Shown here in pieces: positions 34,715 to 42,058 of a stretch of DNA of 64,000 nt (its first letter is position 1; every line of letters starts with the position of its first letter). Location: positions 5,842,501 to 5,906,500 of the forward strand of contig NZ_VCBX02000001.1 in the NCBI RefSeq assembly GCF_005938745.2, in the 5' to 3' direction. The notes below the pieces were generated by a model that saw only the letters and a list, made by a program, of their open reading frames with translations, was not told the origin of the DNA and made no database searches. The DNA comes from Rhodococcus sp. KBS0724 (GTDB lineage: Bacteria; Actinomycetota; Actinomycetes; Mycobacteriales; Mycobacteriaceae). The position numbers and the translations under genes were made by a program.

Positions 34715-36391
34715 TCATCCTCGAGCGACAGATGCCATCTCCTCGATGCGAATCAGCTTGACTCGGCGACGTCCCGTTTCCGACCCGACCGCCCGTTCAA
34801 CCGCGTCGATCCTCTTCCAACCTGATCCGTCGACAAGGTCCGCGCCGCGCCCGGATACCAGGTCTGCAATATCAGCCGGAGATTTGCTCGGTTCCGGAAG
34901 AACCCCGGCTCGTAGGTCTGCGATAACCGCTCGTGCAGTCTCTTCCCCACACATACGATTTCGACCGATACCGCCGGTGGCGCCTCGTTTGATCCACCCC
35001 GTCACGTAGACCCCGGGTACTACGTCCCCACCAGTCGCGCCGACGACCCGGCCTTCGACGTTGGGAACGACTCCGGCTCCGTCGTCGAACGGCACGCCGT
35101 CGAGAGCCAGGCCGGTGTAGCCGATTGCCCGCATCACCAACGTGGCATGAAGGTCGAACTCCTCACCTGTCGGTGCGACCGCCGCGCCACTACCCGGCGA
35201 CACGCCGAACGCATTGCGCACGCAGCGCACCGAATCGGTTCGATCCCCGGCGCCGTCGATCGCAATGGGCGAGAGCAGATACCGGAACACGACCCGTTTG
35301 GCCCCTTCCGTCGGCATCCGGGCGGCGAACTCCTTGGCGATCCGAAGTTTTGTCGCAATCGTCGAGTCGAGAGTTCCGTCAAGGAGCGCCTTTGCATTGA
35401 CCGGATCCAGAACCAGTTCATCGGGGTCGATAATCACATCCACACCTGGCAAGTCACCCATCGCCAGAAACTCTCCGACGGTGTACGCAGCCTGCGCGAT
35501 CCCTCGCCTGGCCATGATTACCACTTCGTCAATTCGCGACCTGCCCAAGGCTTCCAGAGCATGGTTCGCAATGTCGGTGGTTCTGAGCACATCAGGGTTC
35601 GTAAGAAGTATTCGCGCTACGTCCAACGCGACATTGCCATTGCCGACGACAACGGCCCGCGAACCGGACAGGTCGAACTGTCGATCTGCGTAGTCCGGAT
35701 GTCCGTTGTACCAGGCCACGAAATCAGTTGCCGCTATACTGCCCGCGCGGTCCTCACCAACGATTCCCAGACGCTTGTCGGTGGACGCGCCGTGCGCGTA
35801 GATCACTGCGCCATACCGTTCACGCAGTTCGTCGGTGCTGACATGCCGGCCGACCTCGACGTTGAGAAAGTACTCGAACGACTTTCTCGCGGCGATAGCC
35901 GCAAAGGTCTTCTCCACTTGTTTCGTCGAGGGATGATCCGGCGCCACCCCGGCCCGAACCAGGCCGTACGGAGTGGGGAGTCGATCGAACATGTCGACGC
36001 GCACGGCTGGGTGCTTCACCAGTTCGCCGGCGGCGTAGAAAGCCGCCGGCCCCGCCCCGACGATCGCGACGTTCACCTTTTCACCGTCGATGAGTGGCAG
36101 GTTCTTGCCAGGCACGACCAACCCTGCGGTCACATCGTGATCTGTGTAGTAGTCCGCATTGATCTGCAGGTACCGCTGCTGCCCCTCGTCGAGCGACTCG
36201 TCATCGAGAATTGCCTCGACCGGGCACTCCTCGACACATGCGCCACAGTCGATACACGTGGCAGGGTCGATGAACAACATCTCGGTCCGCATGAACTCCG
36301 ACTCATCGGGAGTCGGATGGATGCAGTTCACCGGACATACGCTGACGCAACTCGCATCGTTGCAGCACGGCTGTGTGATCACATAGGTCAT
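34715..36391 (-). CDS. Ferredoxin-NADP reductase with N-terminal ferredoxin domain (FprB-like)
   Basis: A 558-residue two-domain protein. Residues 1-100 are a 7Fe-type ferredoxin with CCNDASCVSVCPVNC and CIDCGACVEECP. Residues about 105-558 are an adrenodoxin-reductase-like FAD/NADPH domain: VAIVGAGPAAFYAAGEL, PTPYGLVRAGVAPDHP and the second Rossmann VVVGNGNVALDVARIL. It passes electrons from NADPH to ferredoxins. Mycobacterial FprB is the same design. Placement near a P450-type ferredoxin suggests it supplies a monooxygenase chain. It follows the NTF2-like gene by 43 bases. Confidence 0.94.
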   Translation of the reverse strand: MTYVITQPCCNDASCVSVCPVNCIHPTPDESEFMRTEMLFIDPATCIDCGACVEECPVEAILDDESLDEGQQRYLQINADYYTDHDVTAGLVVPGKNLPLIDGEKVNVAIVGAGPAAFYAAGELVKHPAVRVDMFDRLPTPYGLVRAGVAPDHPSTKQVEKTFAAIAARKSFEYFLNVEVGRHVSTDELRERYGAVIYAHGASTDKRLGIVGEDRAGSIAATDFVAWYNGHPDYADRQFDLSGSRAVVVGNGNVALDVARILLTNPDVLRTTDIANHALEALGRSRIDEVVIMARRGIAQAAYTVGEFLAMGDLPGVDVIIDPDELVLDPVNAKALLDGTLDSTIATKLRIAKEFAARMPTEGAKRVVFRYLLSPIAIDGAGDRTDSVRCVRNAFGVSPGSGAAVAPTGEEFDLHATLVMRAIGYTGLALDGVPFDDGAGVVPNVEGRVVGATGGDVVPGVYVTGWIKRGATGGIGRNRMCGEETARAVIADLRAGVLPEPSKSPADIADLVSGRGADLVDGSGWKRIDAVERAVGSETGRRRVKLIRIEEMASVARG

Positions 36392-36434
36392 TCGGCTCGA
36401 ATCCTCTTCCTCGACTGTCCTGCGAACTCTCTGG

Positions 36435-36914
36435 TCAGCATCCGACCGGGGCAGACCAACCGGCCGCGAGAGTGGTTCCCATCTCTAGGGTGATCCTGTG
36501 GTCGATCATGGTCGGAACGCCGACCGTATCCACGGTGCAACGGTATGCGCCCCAACCGATTACCGAGTCCTCGGACGGACGTCCGACGTAGAAGAAATAG
36601 GCATCCAAGGCGACGACGTTCGAAGACATCCAGGTGGCCGTGATATTGGAAACGAAGTGCCTCTTACCTGATGGCCCGGCAGCCCATGCCCTGTCGAAGA
36701 ACGCCGCAATTTCGTCTGTACCAGTGAAGGTTCCGACCCGAGTATCCAGAATGCTACGCGCGGTGTAGAGACGACGAAGTGCATCGGCGTCGTGATTATC
36801 GACGGCGGTTGCGTAGTCCGCGAATACACCGCGCGCCGCCTCGATCTGCTCGAGGCGCTCCACACGAGCAAGCACCGCCGCCAATTCATTCCCCGTGACA
36901 GTGTCAGCAGGCAT
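36435..36914 (-). CDS. SnoaL/NTF2-like protein
   Basis: A 159-residue NTF2-like fold protein. The pattern is EAARGVFADYATAVDNHDADALRRLY near residue 25, followed by FTGTDEIAAFFDRAW and KRHFVSNITATWM. Members include ketosteroid isomerases, limonene-epoxide hydrolase-like enzymes, SnoaL cyclases and non-catalytic subunits. Exact function cannot be assigned. It is the first gene of the group leading to the reductase and two SDRs. The shared 15-bp site lies about 100 bases upstream. Confidence 0.85.
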   Translation of the reverse strand: MPADTVTGNELAAVLARVERLEQIEAARGVFADYATAVDNHDADALRRLYTARSILDTRVGTFTGTDEIAAFFDRAWAAGPSGKRHFVSNITATWMSSNVVALDAYFFYVGRPSEDSVIGWGAYRCTVDTVGVPTMIDHRITLEMGTTLAAGWSAPVGC

Positions 36915-37012
36915 CGTGTTCCTCCTTCGAGACGGTCAACGCATGTGGCCTTACTTCCGGCGATGCGCACGACCTGAATATTCGTCGGCGTGTGCCACAT
37001 CACTCATTAACA

Positions 37013-37027
37013 TGCTAATTATTAGTA
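37013..37027. promoter_or_regulatory. Shared 15-bp near-palindrome (site D)
   Basis: TGCTAATTATTAGTA, the most symmetric copy of the set (6 of 7 arm positions paired). It lies about 100 bases upstream of the NTF2-like gene and about 305 bases upstream of the secreted-protein gene. Confidence 0.45.
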
Positions 37028-37161
37028 TGAATTAGTTCAGGATGCAAGGCCCGCCCCCGTATCGGTCGAACAGCGTGCGAGAAGGCAAAGTTCGAACCAA
37101 AGCAAGAAGCGCTCGACGCTCCAACGAACAATCCGGCTCAACCTGCAGAAACCGAACGAGA

Positions 37162-37248
37162 ATGGACGGTTTCAAGAACCTCAGAGTCGGATGGACGGTT
37201 TCAAGAACCTCAGAGTCGGATGGACGGTTTCAAGAACCTCAGAGGCGG
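37162..37248 (+). repeat. Three tandem 29-bp repeats
   Basis: Units at 37162-37190, 37191-37219 and 37220-37248, each starting ATGGACGGTTTCAAGAACCT. The first two are identical and the third has a single base change (T to G) near its end. There are no spacers, so this is not a CRISPR array. It lies 84 bases upstream of a secreted-protein gene. Confidence 0.95.
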
Positions 37249-37263
37249 GTAGCCACATCTCAC

Positions 37264-37290
37264 GACCCGTCGCGCGCAGAACGACGGGTC
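37264..37290 (+). promoter_or_regulatory. Hairpin in leader of secreted-protein gene
   Basis: A 9-bp stem (37264-37272 with 37282-37290) and 9-base loop, about 42 bases before the ATG. It could be a 5' UTR structure or an attenuator; there is no T-tract. Confidence 0.45.
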
Positions 37291-37332
37291 CGCTTGTGCC
37301 CGAAAGTTCCACACAGACAGATTGGTTTTCCC

Positions 37333-37743
37333 ATGAAACTGTCCCGAACTCTGACCATGACCGCGATTGTCGTTGCCGCCGTCGGCGCGGGCGCCGGCAC
37401 GGCTGTGGCAGCACCGAACACCGGCTTCGATCCGTTCAACCCACCGGTAAGCACGAACAGTCCGACTGCAGCGACGCTCTTCCCTGGTAACGATGCCAAA
37501 CAAGCTGCGTTCGACACCATGACAAACGAAATCAATATCGGGTGGAACAACGGCGGCTTGCAGTCGACGCTCGGCGGAGCGGCCACGGGCATCGGGATCG
37601 GTTGCTTGTCGATCTTCCCCAATTTCATCGCGGGATGCATCGTCGGTGGAGCCATCGGAACGGGCATCGGCCTCGGCAACGGCATCATGAACGGAAACCC
37701 GAATGCCGCACCGGCAGTGGAGAAATTCTTCGCCACTCCGTAA
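37333..37743 (+). CDS. Small secreted glycine-rich protein
   Basis: A 136-residue protein. It has a Sec signal peptide (MKLSRTLTMTAIVVAAVG, then an AVAA cleavage site near residue 26). The mature part has a Pro/Asn-rich start and a hydrophobic glycine-rich stretch ATGIGIGCLSIFPNF followed by GGAIGTGIGLGNGIMNG, resembling a glycine zipper. Two cysteines flank the middle of that stretch. Function unknown; similar small secreted proteins are common in mycolata. ATG 37333 is chosen as the signal-peptide start. It converges on the ArsR gene with only 1 base between stops. Confidence 0.85.
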   Translation: MKLSRTLTMTAIVVAAVGAGAGTAVAAPNTGFDPFNPPVSTNSPTAATLFPGNDAKQAAFDTMTNEINIGWNNGGLQSTLGGAATGIGIGCLSIFPNFIAGCIVGGAIGTGIGLGNGIMNGNPNAAPAVEKFFATP

Positions 37744-37744
37744 T

Positions 37745-38113
37745 TCAGTCGTGTGTGTGACCCGACGTGGGATCGTCACCGAAATGCGTAGCGCCGATCG
37801 AGTGCAGTAGCTGGTGAACGGTGTCGTCAGCCAATTGGTAGCGCATCGAACGGCCGTCTCGCGTCGCAGTCACCCACCCCTGGCTCCGAAGCAGCCGAAG
37901 TGCATGCGAGACAGCCGTCCCGCTCATTCCCAATGCCACGGACAGGTCCGTGACGCAGATACCCGGCGCGTGATGCAGGCACAGGAGAAGCCGAAGGCGA
38001 TTGGCATCGGACAGCAGTTCAAATCTGTTGGCCCACACAGTCACGTCCAGACCCTCGAGCGCCGCCTGCCCGCGCCGGACATCGGCGATGTTCAAAGCGC
38101 CGCTTGACTCCAT
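37745..38113 (-). CDS. ArsR/SmtB family transcriptional regulator
   Basis: A 122-residue winged-helix regulator. The core is FELLSDANRLRLLLCLHHAP, then VTDLSVALGMSGTAVSHALRLLRSQGWV as the recognition helix region and RDGRSMRYQL as the wing. The C-terminus ends with several histidines (LLHSIGATHFGDD and GHTHD). These, plus acidic residues, could form an alpha5-type metal site as in nickel/cobalt sensors of this family. No adjacent metal transporter is present, so the target is not obvious. Confidence 0.9.
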   Translation of the reverse strand: MESSGALNIADVRRGQAALEGLDVTVWANRFELLSDANRLRLLLCLHHAPGICVTDLSVALGMSGTAVSHALRLLRSQGWVTATRDGRSMRYQLADDTVHQLLHSIGATHFGDDPTSGHTHD

Positions 38114-38169
38114 GCCCGACCGCCTCCGTAGTGCTGTTATCCCTCATACGGAGTGTACCCAGGGTGCAC

Positions 38170-39366
38170 TCAGGCGGATTCCACTACAGCAGCTAGTCCC
38201 TGCCCGCCGCCGATGCACATGGTCAACAGCGCTTTTCCACTGCCGCGGCGGTTGAGTTCGTGCAGGGCGGTGGTCGCCATTCGGGCACCCGTCGCGCCGA
38301 CGGGATGTCCGAGTGAAATTCCGGAACCGTTGACGTTGAGCCGGTCGAGGTCCTCGAAGCCCCATTCCCTCACGACACCGAGAACCTGGCACGCAAATGC
38401 CTCGTTCAACTCCACCAACTCGAAATCGGAGAAATTGCCGCCGGTCCTGGCGAAGAGCTTCGATACTGCGGCGACGGGGCCGAGTCCCATCAGCGCGGGT
38501 TCACAGCCCGCGGCAGCCCAACTGTCCAGGAAGCCGATCGGTTCGAGACCCAACTCGTCGAGGCGATCTTCCGCAACCACCAACATCGCTGCCGCAGCGT
38601 CATTCTGCTGACTGGCGTTTCCGGCTGTGACGACGCCACCCTTCGTGACGGTCCGCAACCGCCCGAGTGTGTCCATCGACGTATCGTCGCGGATTCCCTC
38701 GTCACTGCGGAACTCCGTGACGTTGCCCTTGCGGTCGGTCAGTTCCACGGAGACTATTTCGGCGTCGAAACGGCCGGAATCTCGCGCAGCCGTCGCCTTG
38801 CGATGACTGTCCACCGCAAACTGATCGGACTGCTCGCGGTTGATATCGCAGCGCTGAGCAACATTCTCCGCGGTTTCGATCATGCCGCTGATCTTGCCGA
38901 ATCGCCATTCCGGCTGTGACCGCTCGCGGCCACGGTCAAGCCTGTCGAACAGTTGCAGCCCACCGGCTTTGGTGCCCCATCGTGCTCCGGTGGCGTAATG
39001 CTCGATACCGCTCATCGATTCGACGCCGCCCGCGAGAACTACGTCGGCAGCGCCTGTTTGAACCATCAACGCCGCGGTGATAATGGCCTGCAGACCCGTT
39101 CCGCATCGACGATCGGTCTGAAAACCGGCAACCGAGATGGGAAGCCCGGCCTCGAGTGCTGCCCACCTGCCGATGCACGGCGCTTCCGAATTGGCGTACG
39201 ACTGGCCCATCGCAACATCGTCGATGCGCGCCGGATCGATGCCACTGCGACGAACCGTCTCCCTGATTACCGTGGCTGCCAAAGTCTCGGCAGGCACATC
39301 ACGCAGTGCCCCGCCGAAGCGGCCCACCCCGGTACGAACCGGCGCAACCAGCGCTGCTCGTTTCAT
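38170..39366 (-). CDS. Acetyl-CoA C-acyltransferase (thiolase)
   Basis: A 398-residue thiolase. The acylated Cys is in TDRRCGTGLQAI near residue 89, NEAF in ELNEAFACQVL near 320, the histidine in GSGISLGHPVGATG near 350 and the second cysteine in TMCIGGGQG near 385. It cleaves 3-ketoacyl-CoA. It is 38 bases downstream of a MaoC-type hydratase, giving two steps of one beta-oxidation spiral. The thiolase at 62.2 kb is its close paralogue. Confidence 0.93.
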   Translation of the reverse strand: MKRAALVAPVRTGVGRFGGALRDVPAETLAATVIRETVRRSGIDPARIDDVAMGQSYANSEAPCIGRWAALEAGLPISVAGFQTDRRCGTGLQAIITAALMVQTGAADVVLAGGVESMSGIEHYATGARWGTKAGGLQLFDRLDRGRERSQPEWRFGKISGMIETAENVAQRCDINREQSDQFAVDSHRKATAARDSGRFDAEIVSVELTDRKGNVTEFRSDEGIRDDTSMDTLGRLRTVTKGGVVTAGNASQQNDAAAAMLVVAEDRLDELGLEPIGFLDSWAAAGCEPALMGLGPVAAVSKLFARTGGNFSDFELVELNEAFACQVLGVVREWGFEDLDRLNVNGSGISLGHPVGATGARMATTALHELNRRGSGKALLTMCIGGGQGLAAVVESA

Positions 39367-39404
39367 GATTTCCTCGAATCTTGTTCTGTAAGTAGAAGAA
39401 TGGC

Positions 39405-39857
39405 TCAGGCAACGAGCAGACGGACCGTCTCGGCAACAAGAGCCGGCTTCGTAGCGCCCTCGATCTCGATCGTGTATCGAACTACCACGGTGGCCCCTTT
39501 GAGGGTTCGCTCGAACGAGAGAACTTCGGCACCTGCCCGAACCGACGAACCAACCTTGACCGGCTCGGGGAAACGGACCTTATTGGTACCGTAGTTGACA
39601 GTCATCGCTATGCCGTCGACGCGCATCACCTGGGCACCGAGCACAGGCAACAGCGACAGAGTCAGGTAGCCGTGTGCGATGGTGCCGCCGTACGGACCCT
39701 GCGCGGCGCGTTCAGGATCCACGTGAATCCACTGACGGTCTTCGGTCGCGTCGGCAAACTTGTCGACTCGTTCCTGAGTGACCGGAAACCACTCGCTGTA
39801 TCCGAGGTGCTCGCCTACTGCCGACTCGACGTCGTCGATTCCGTTGAATACTCGCAT
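39405..39857 (-). CDS. MaoC-like enoyl-CoA hydratase
   Basis: A 150-residue single hot-dog hydratase. The hydratase-2 motif is seen in FADATEDRQWIHVDPERAAQGPYGGTIAHGYLTLSLL (Asp near residue 33 and His near 40, in two short blocks here). It hydrates 2-enoyl-CoA to 3-hydroxyacyl-CoA, usually R-configured. It is followed by the thiolase and preceded by a GntR regulator 51 bases upstream. Confidence 0.92.
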   Translation of the reverse strand: MRVFNGIDDVESAVGEHLGYSEWFPVTQERVDKFADATEDRQWIHVDPERAAQGPYGGTIAHGYLTLSLLPVLGAQVMRVDGIAMTVNYGTNKVRFPEPVKVGSSVRAGAEVLSFERTLKGATVVVRYTIEIEGATKPALVAETVRLLVA

Positions 39858-39908
39858 AGTCTCTCCTGAGAGAATTTGGGTGACAACGAGATACCACCGC
39901 GGAATCCG

Positions 39909-40655
39909 CTAGTGCGCACCTCGTCGTAGCGTCACTCGATAGGTGTACTGCTCGGGCAGGAAGTAGCTGACCGACAATTCGTTGGCCAGCCCGGCAGCAT
40001 TGGTATACAGACGATCGACGCGCAACATCGCGTGCCCGGGTTCACAGTTGACGTCTCTGGCCACGTCAGCAGTGGCTGGCGCAACTGTAATCGACTGCGC
40101 TGCTTCAATGATCGGACTGGCCAGCAGGGGCTCCAACAATCCGATCACGGTGTAGGAACTGACGGCACCGGCCAGCATTTCGGGCGCGTCGACAATATGA
40201 CGGGCAACAGCTTCGGGCAGGTGCGCGGTGGTCTGCACGAAGGGAATTCCTTCATGAAATCGGCGAAATACCACCGTGTACACCACGTCAGTATCCAATC
40301 GAAGCCTACTTGCCGCTTCGATATCCACGCGCCGAACCAGTGGCGACACCACTTCCATCGTCGTGTCGTTCGACAGGTTCATCAGGTCTTCGATGGACCC
40401 CAGATGCCGCAGATACTGGCCACTGTTCTCCGTCACGAACGTGCCACGACCCGGAACCCGATACACGATGCCTTCGGACACCAGGTCGTGGAATGCTCGT
40501 CGAACCGTCTGGCGGCTCACGCCGTGCTGAGTCGCCAGTTCGGATTCGGTGGGTAGCTGAAGGCCGTCGCGGTAAGTTCCGGCGGATATCTGCTGACGAA
40601 GCTCACGGGAGAGGCGTTGGTACGCCGGCTCCGTCTCTCTTTCCTTACCGCTCAT
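39909..40655 (-). CDS. GntR family regulator, HutC/UTRA subfamily
   Basis: A 248-residue regulator. The winged helix is residues about 12-78 (LQLPTESELATQHGVSRQTVRRAFHDLVSEGIV, shown in part). A UTRA ligand-binding domain follows (VVFRRFHEGIPFVQTTAHLPEAV and GHAMLRVDRLYTNAAG). It lies between an acyl-CoA dehydrogenase and the MaoC-thiolase genes, all leftward, so it may control this short catabolic operon in response to a pathway metabolite. Confidence 0.92.
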   Translation of the reverse strand: MSGKERETEPAYQRLSRELRQQISAGTYRDGLQLPTESELATQHGVSRQTVRRAFHDLVSEGIVYRVPGRGTFVTENSGQYLRHLGSIEDLMNLSNDTTMEVVSPLVRRVDIEAASRLRLDTDVVYTVVFRRFHEGIPFVQTTAHLPEAVARHIVDAPEMLAGAVSSYTVIGLLEPLLASPIIEAAQSITVAPATADVARDVNCEPGHAMLRVDRLYTNAAGLANELSVSYFLPEQYTYRVTLRRGAH

Positions 40656-40686
40656 AGCATTCAGATTCTACTGGCTCACAGAGTGG

Positions 40687-41838
40687 TCACAGACCACCGC
40701 GCGCAACCAGCTGCGCGACGATGACATTGCGCTGAATCTCGTTGGTACCCTCGCCCACGATCATCAGTGGAGCGTCCCGGAAGTAGCGTTCTACGTCGTA
40801 TTCCGTCGAGTAGCCGTAGCCACCGTGAATGCGGACCGCGGACAGCGCAATTTCCATGGCGATCTCGGACGCGTACAGCTTGGCCATCCCGGCTTCCATG
40901 TCGCACCGCTCGCCGCTGTCGTACTTTTCCGCCGCGTGCCAGGTCAATTGCCGGGCCGCGGTCAACTTCGTGGCCATGTCCGCAAGGTAGTTACCGATCG
41001 ACTGATGCTTCCAGATCGGCTTTCCGAAGCTCTCACGCTGCTGGGCGTAGGCAAGCGAATCTTCGAGTGCAGCGGTCGCAACGCCGAGCGCACGGCAGGC
41101 CACCTGGATACGGCCGGTTTCGAGGCCCTTCATCATCTGCCCGAAACCTTTGCCCGGTACGCCGCCGAGGATCGCGTCTTCGGAGATACGGTAGTTGTCG
41201 AACGACAACTCGCAGCTCTCGACACCCTTGTAGCCGAGCTTGGGGAGATCCCGCGAAACGGTGAGCCCATCACCTTGTTCGACCAGGACGATCGAGATAC
41301 CGGCATGACGCGGACTTGCCGAAGGATCTGTCTTGCACAGCAATGCGATCACACCGGATCGCCGGGCATTGGTGATCCAGGTCTTCGCTCCGTTGATGAC
41401 CAGATCGCTGCCGTCGCTCTTGGCGTTGGTGGTCATCGCCTGGAGATCCGAGCCGCCGCCGGGCTCGGTGAGCGCCATCGTGGCGCGAATCTCGCCGGTT
41501 GCCATCCGCGGCAGGTACTTCTGCTTCTGTTCCTCGGTGCCGAACAGCGTGATCAGCTTGGCGACGACGGTGTGTCCGCCCATAGCGCCGGACAAGGTCA
41601 TCCATCCGCGAGCCAATTCCTGAGTCACCATCGCGTAGCACGGCATCGACACCGGGGCTCCGCCGTACTCCTCGGGAATGGCGAGGCCGTAGATCCCGAT
41701 CTGCTTCATCTGGTCGATCCACTTTTCGGGATATTCGTTCGCGTGCTCCACCTCCTGCACGGAGGGCTTGACCTCGCGATCTATGAACGATCGCACCGTA
41801 TCGACCAGAAAGGTCTCTTCGTCGTTGAGCTTGAGCAT
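40687..41838 (-). CDS. Acyl-CoA dehydrogenase
   Basis: A 383-residue acyl-CoA dehydrogenase. It has MALTEPGGGSDLQAM near residue 125, GAKTWITNARR near 155, RESFGKPIWKHQSI near 265 and the C-terminal MIVGEGTNEIQRNVI with the usual EGT catalytic glutamate. ATG 41838 has GAGGCGG before it; the frame extends to 41886 without a good site. It is the first gene of the group with GntR, MaoC and thiolase. Repeated motifs that could be operators lie 14-62 bases upstream. Confidence 0.93.
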   Translation of the reverse strand: MLKLNDEETFLVDTVRSFIDREVKPSVQEVEHANEYPEKWIDQMKQIGIYGLAIPEEYGGAPVSMPCYAMVTQELARGWMTLSGAMGGHTVVAKLITLFGTEEQKQKYLPRMATGEIRATMALTEPGGGSDLQAMTTNAKSDGSDLVINGAKTWITNARRSGVIALLCKTDPSASPRHAGISIVLVEQGDGLTVSRDLPKLGYKGVESCELSFDNYRISEDAILGGVPGKGFGQMMKGLETGRIQVACRALGVATAALEDSLAYAQQRESFGKPIWKHQSIGNYLADMATKLTAARQLTWHAAEKYDSGERCDMEAGMAKLYASEIAMEIALSAVRIHGGYGYSTEYDVERYFRDAPLMIVGEGTNEIQRNVIVAQLVARGGL

Positions 41839-41851
41839 GAATCCGCCTCGA

Positions 41852-41900
41852 CATTGTTCAAAGTTTGTACGGCCATATTTGGCCATTGTTCGCCCTTTGT
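41852..41900. promoter_or_regulatory. Paired 17-bp direct repeats with a nested inverted repeat
   Basis: CATTGTTC-N4-TTTGT occurs at 41852-41868 and 41884-41900, 32 bases apart (three helix turns). Between them is GGCCA-TATT-TGGCC (41871-41884). The cluster lies in the 220-base divergent gap, close to the acyl-CoA dehydrogenase start. It is operator-like; the nearby UTRA regulator is one candidate. Confidence 0.4.
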
Positions 41901-42058
41901 CAATACTTCGCCTTGACAGTCACCCACAAATGCTGCCAGCATCGTGGCAAGACCAGTGCAATTCTGGAAATATCGACACAATTTCAACCTATTCACGGCA
42001 ACTCACAACATTCTCAACTGGCCGTACATTTGGGCCCTGATAGAGGTAATCGACACAC

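Larger units (their letters stand above)
36915..37332. other. Intergenic region with operator-like site, tandem repeats and a hairpin
   Basis: About 418 bases without a credible gene. In order it holds an AT-rich segment with the shared palindrome (37013-37027), three 29-bp tandem repeats (37162-37248) and a 9-bp hairpin (37264-37290), ending at the secreted-protein start. An open frame beginning at 37042 runs through the repeats into the secreted protein, but the repeat length is not a multiple of three and that part is unlikely to be translated. Confidence 0.6.

Noticed and set aside
35147..36493. 448-codon rightward open frame opposite the ferredoxin reductase
   Set aside because: Antisense shadow; the leftward frame holds all ferredoxin and FAD/NADPH motifs.
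37162..37248. Possible CRISPR array (29-bp repeats)
   Set aside because: The copies are directly adjacent with no spacers, only three units, and no cas gene nearby.
37042..37332. N-terminal extension of the secreted protein from an ATG at 37042
   Set aside because: The frame crosses 29-bp repeats (not a multiple of three) and would bury a clear signal peptide starting at 37333.
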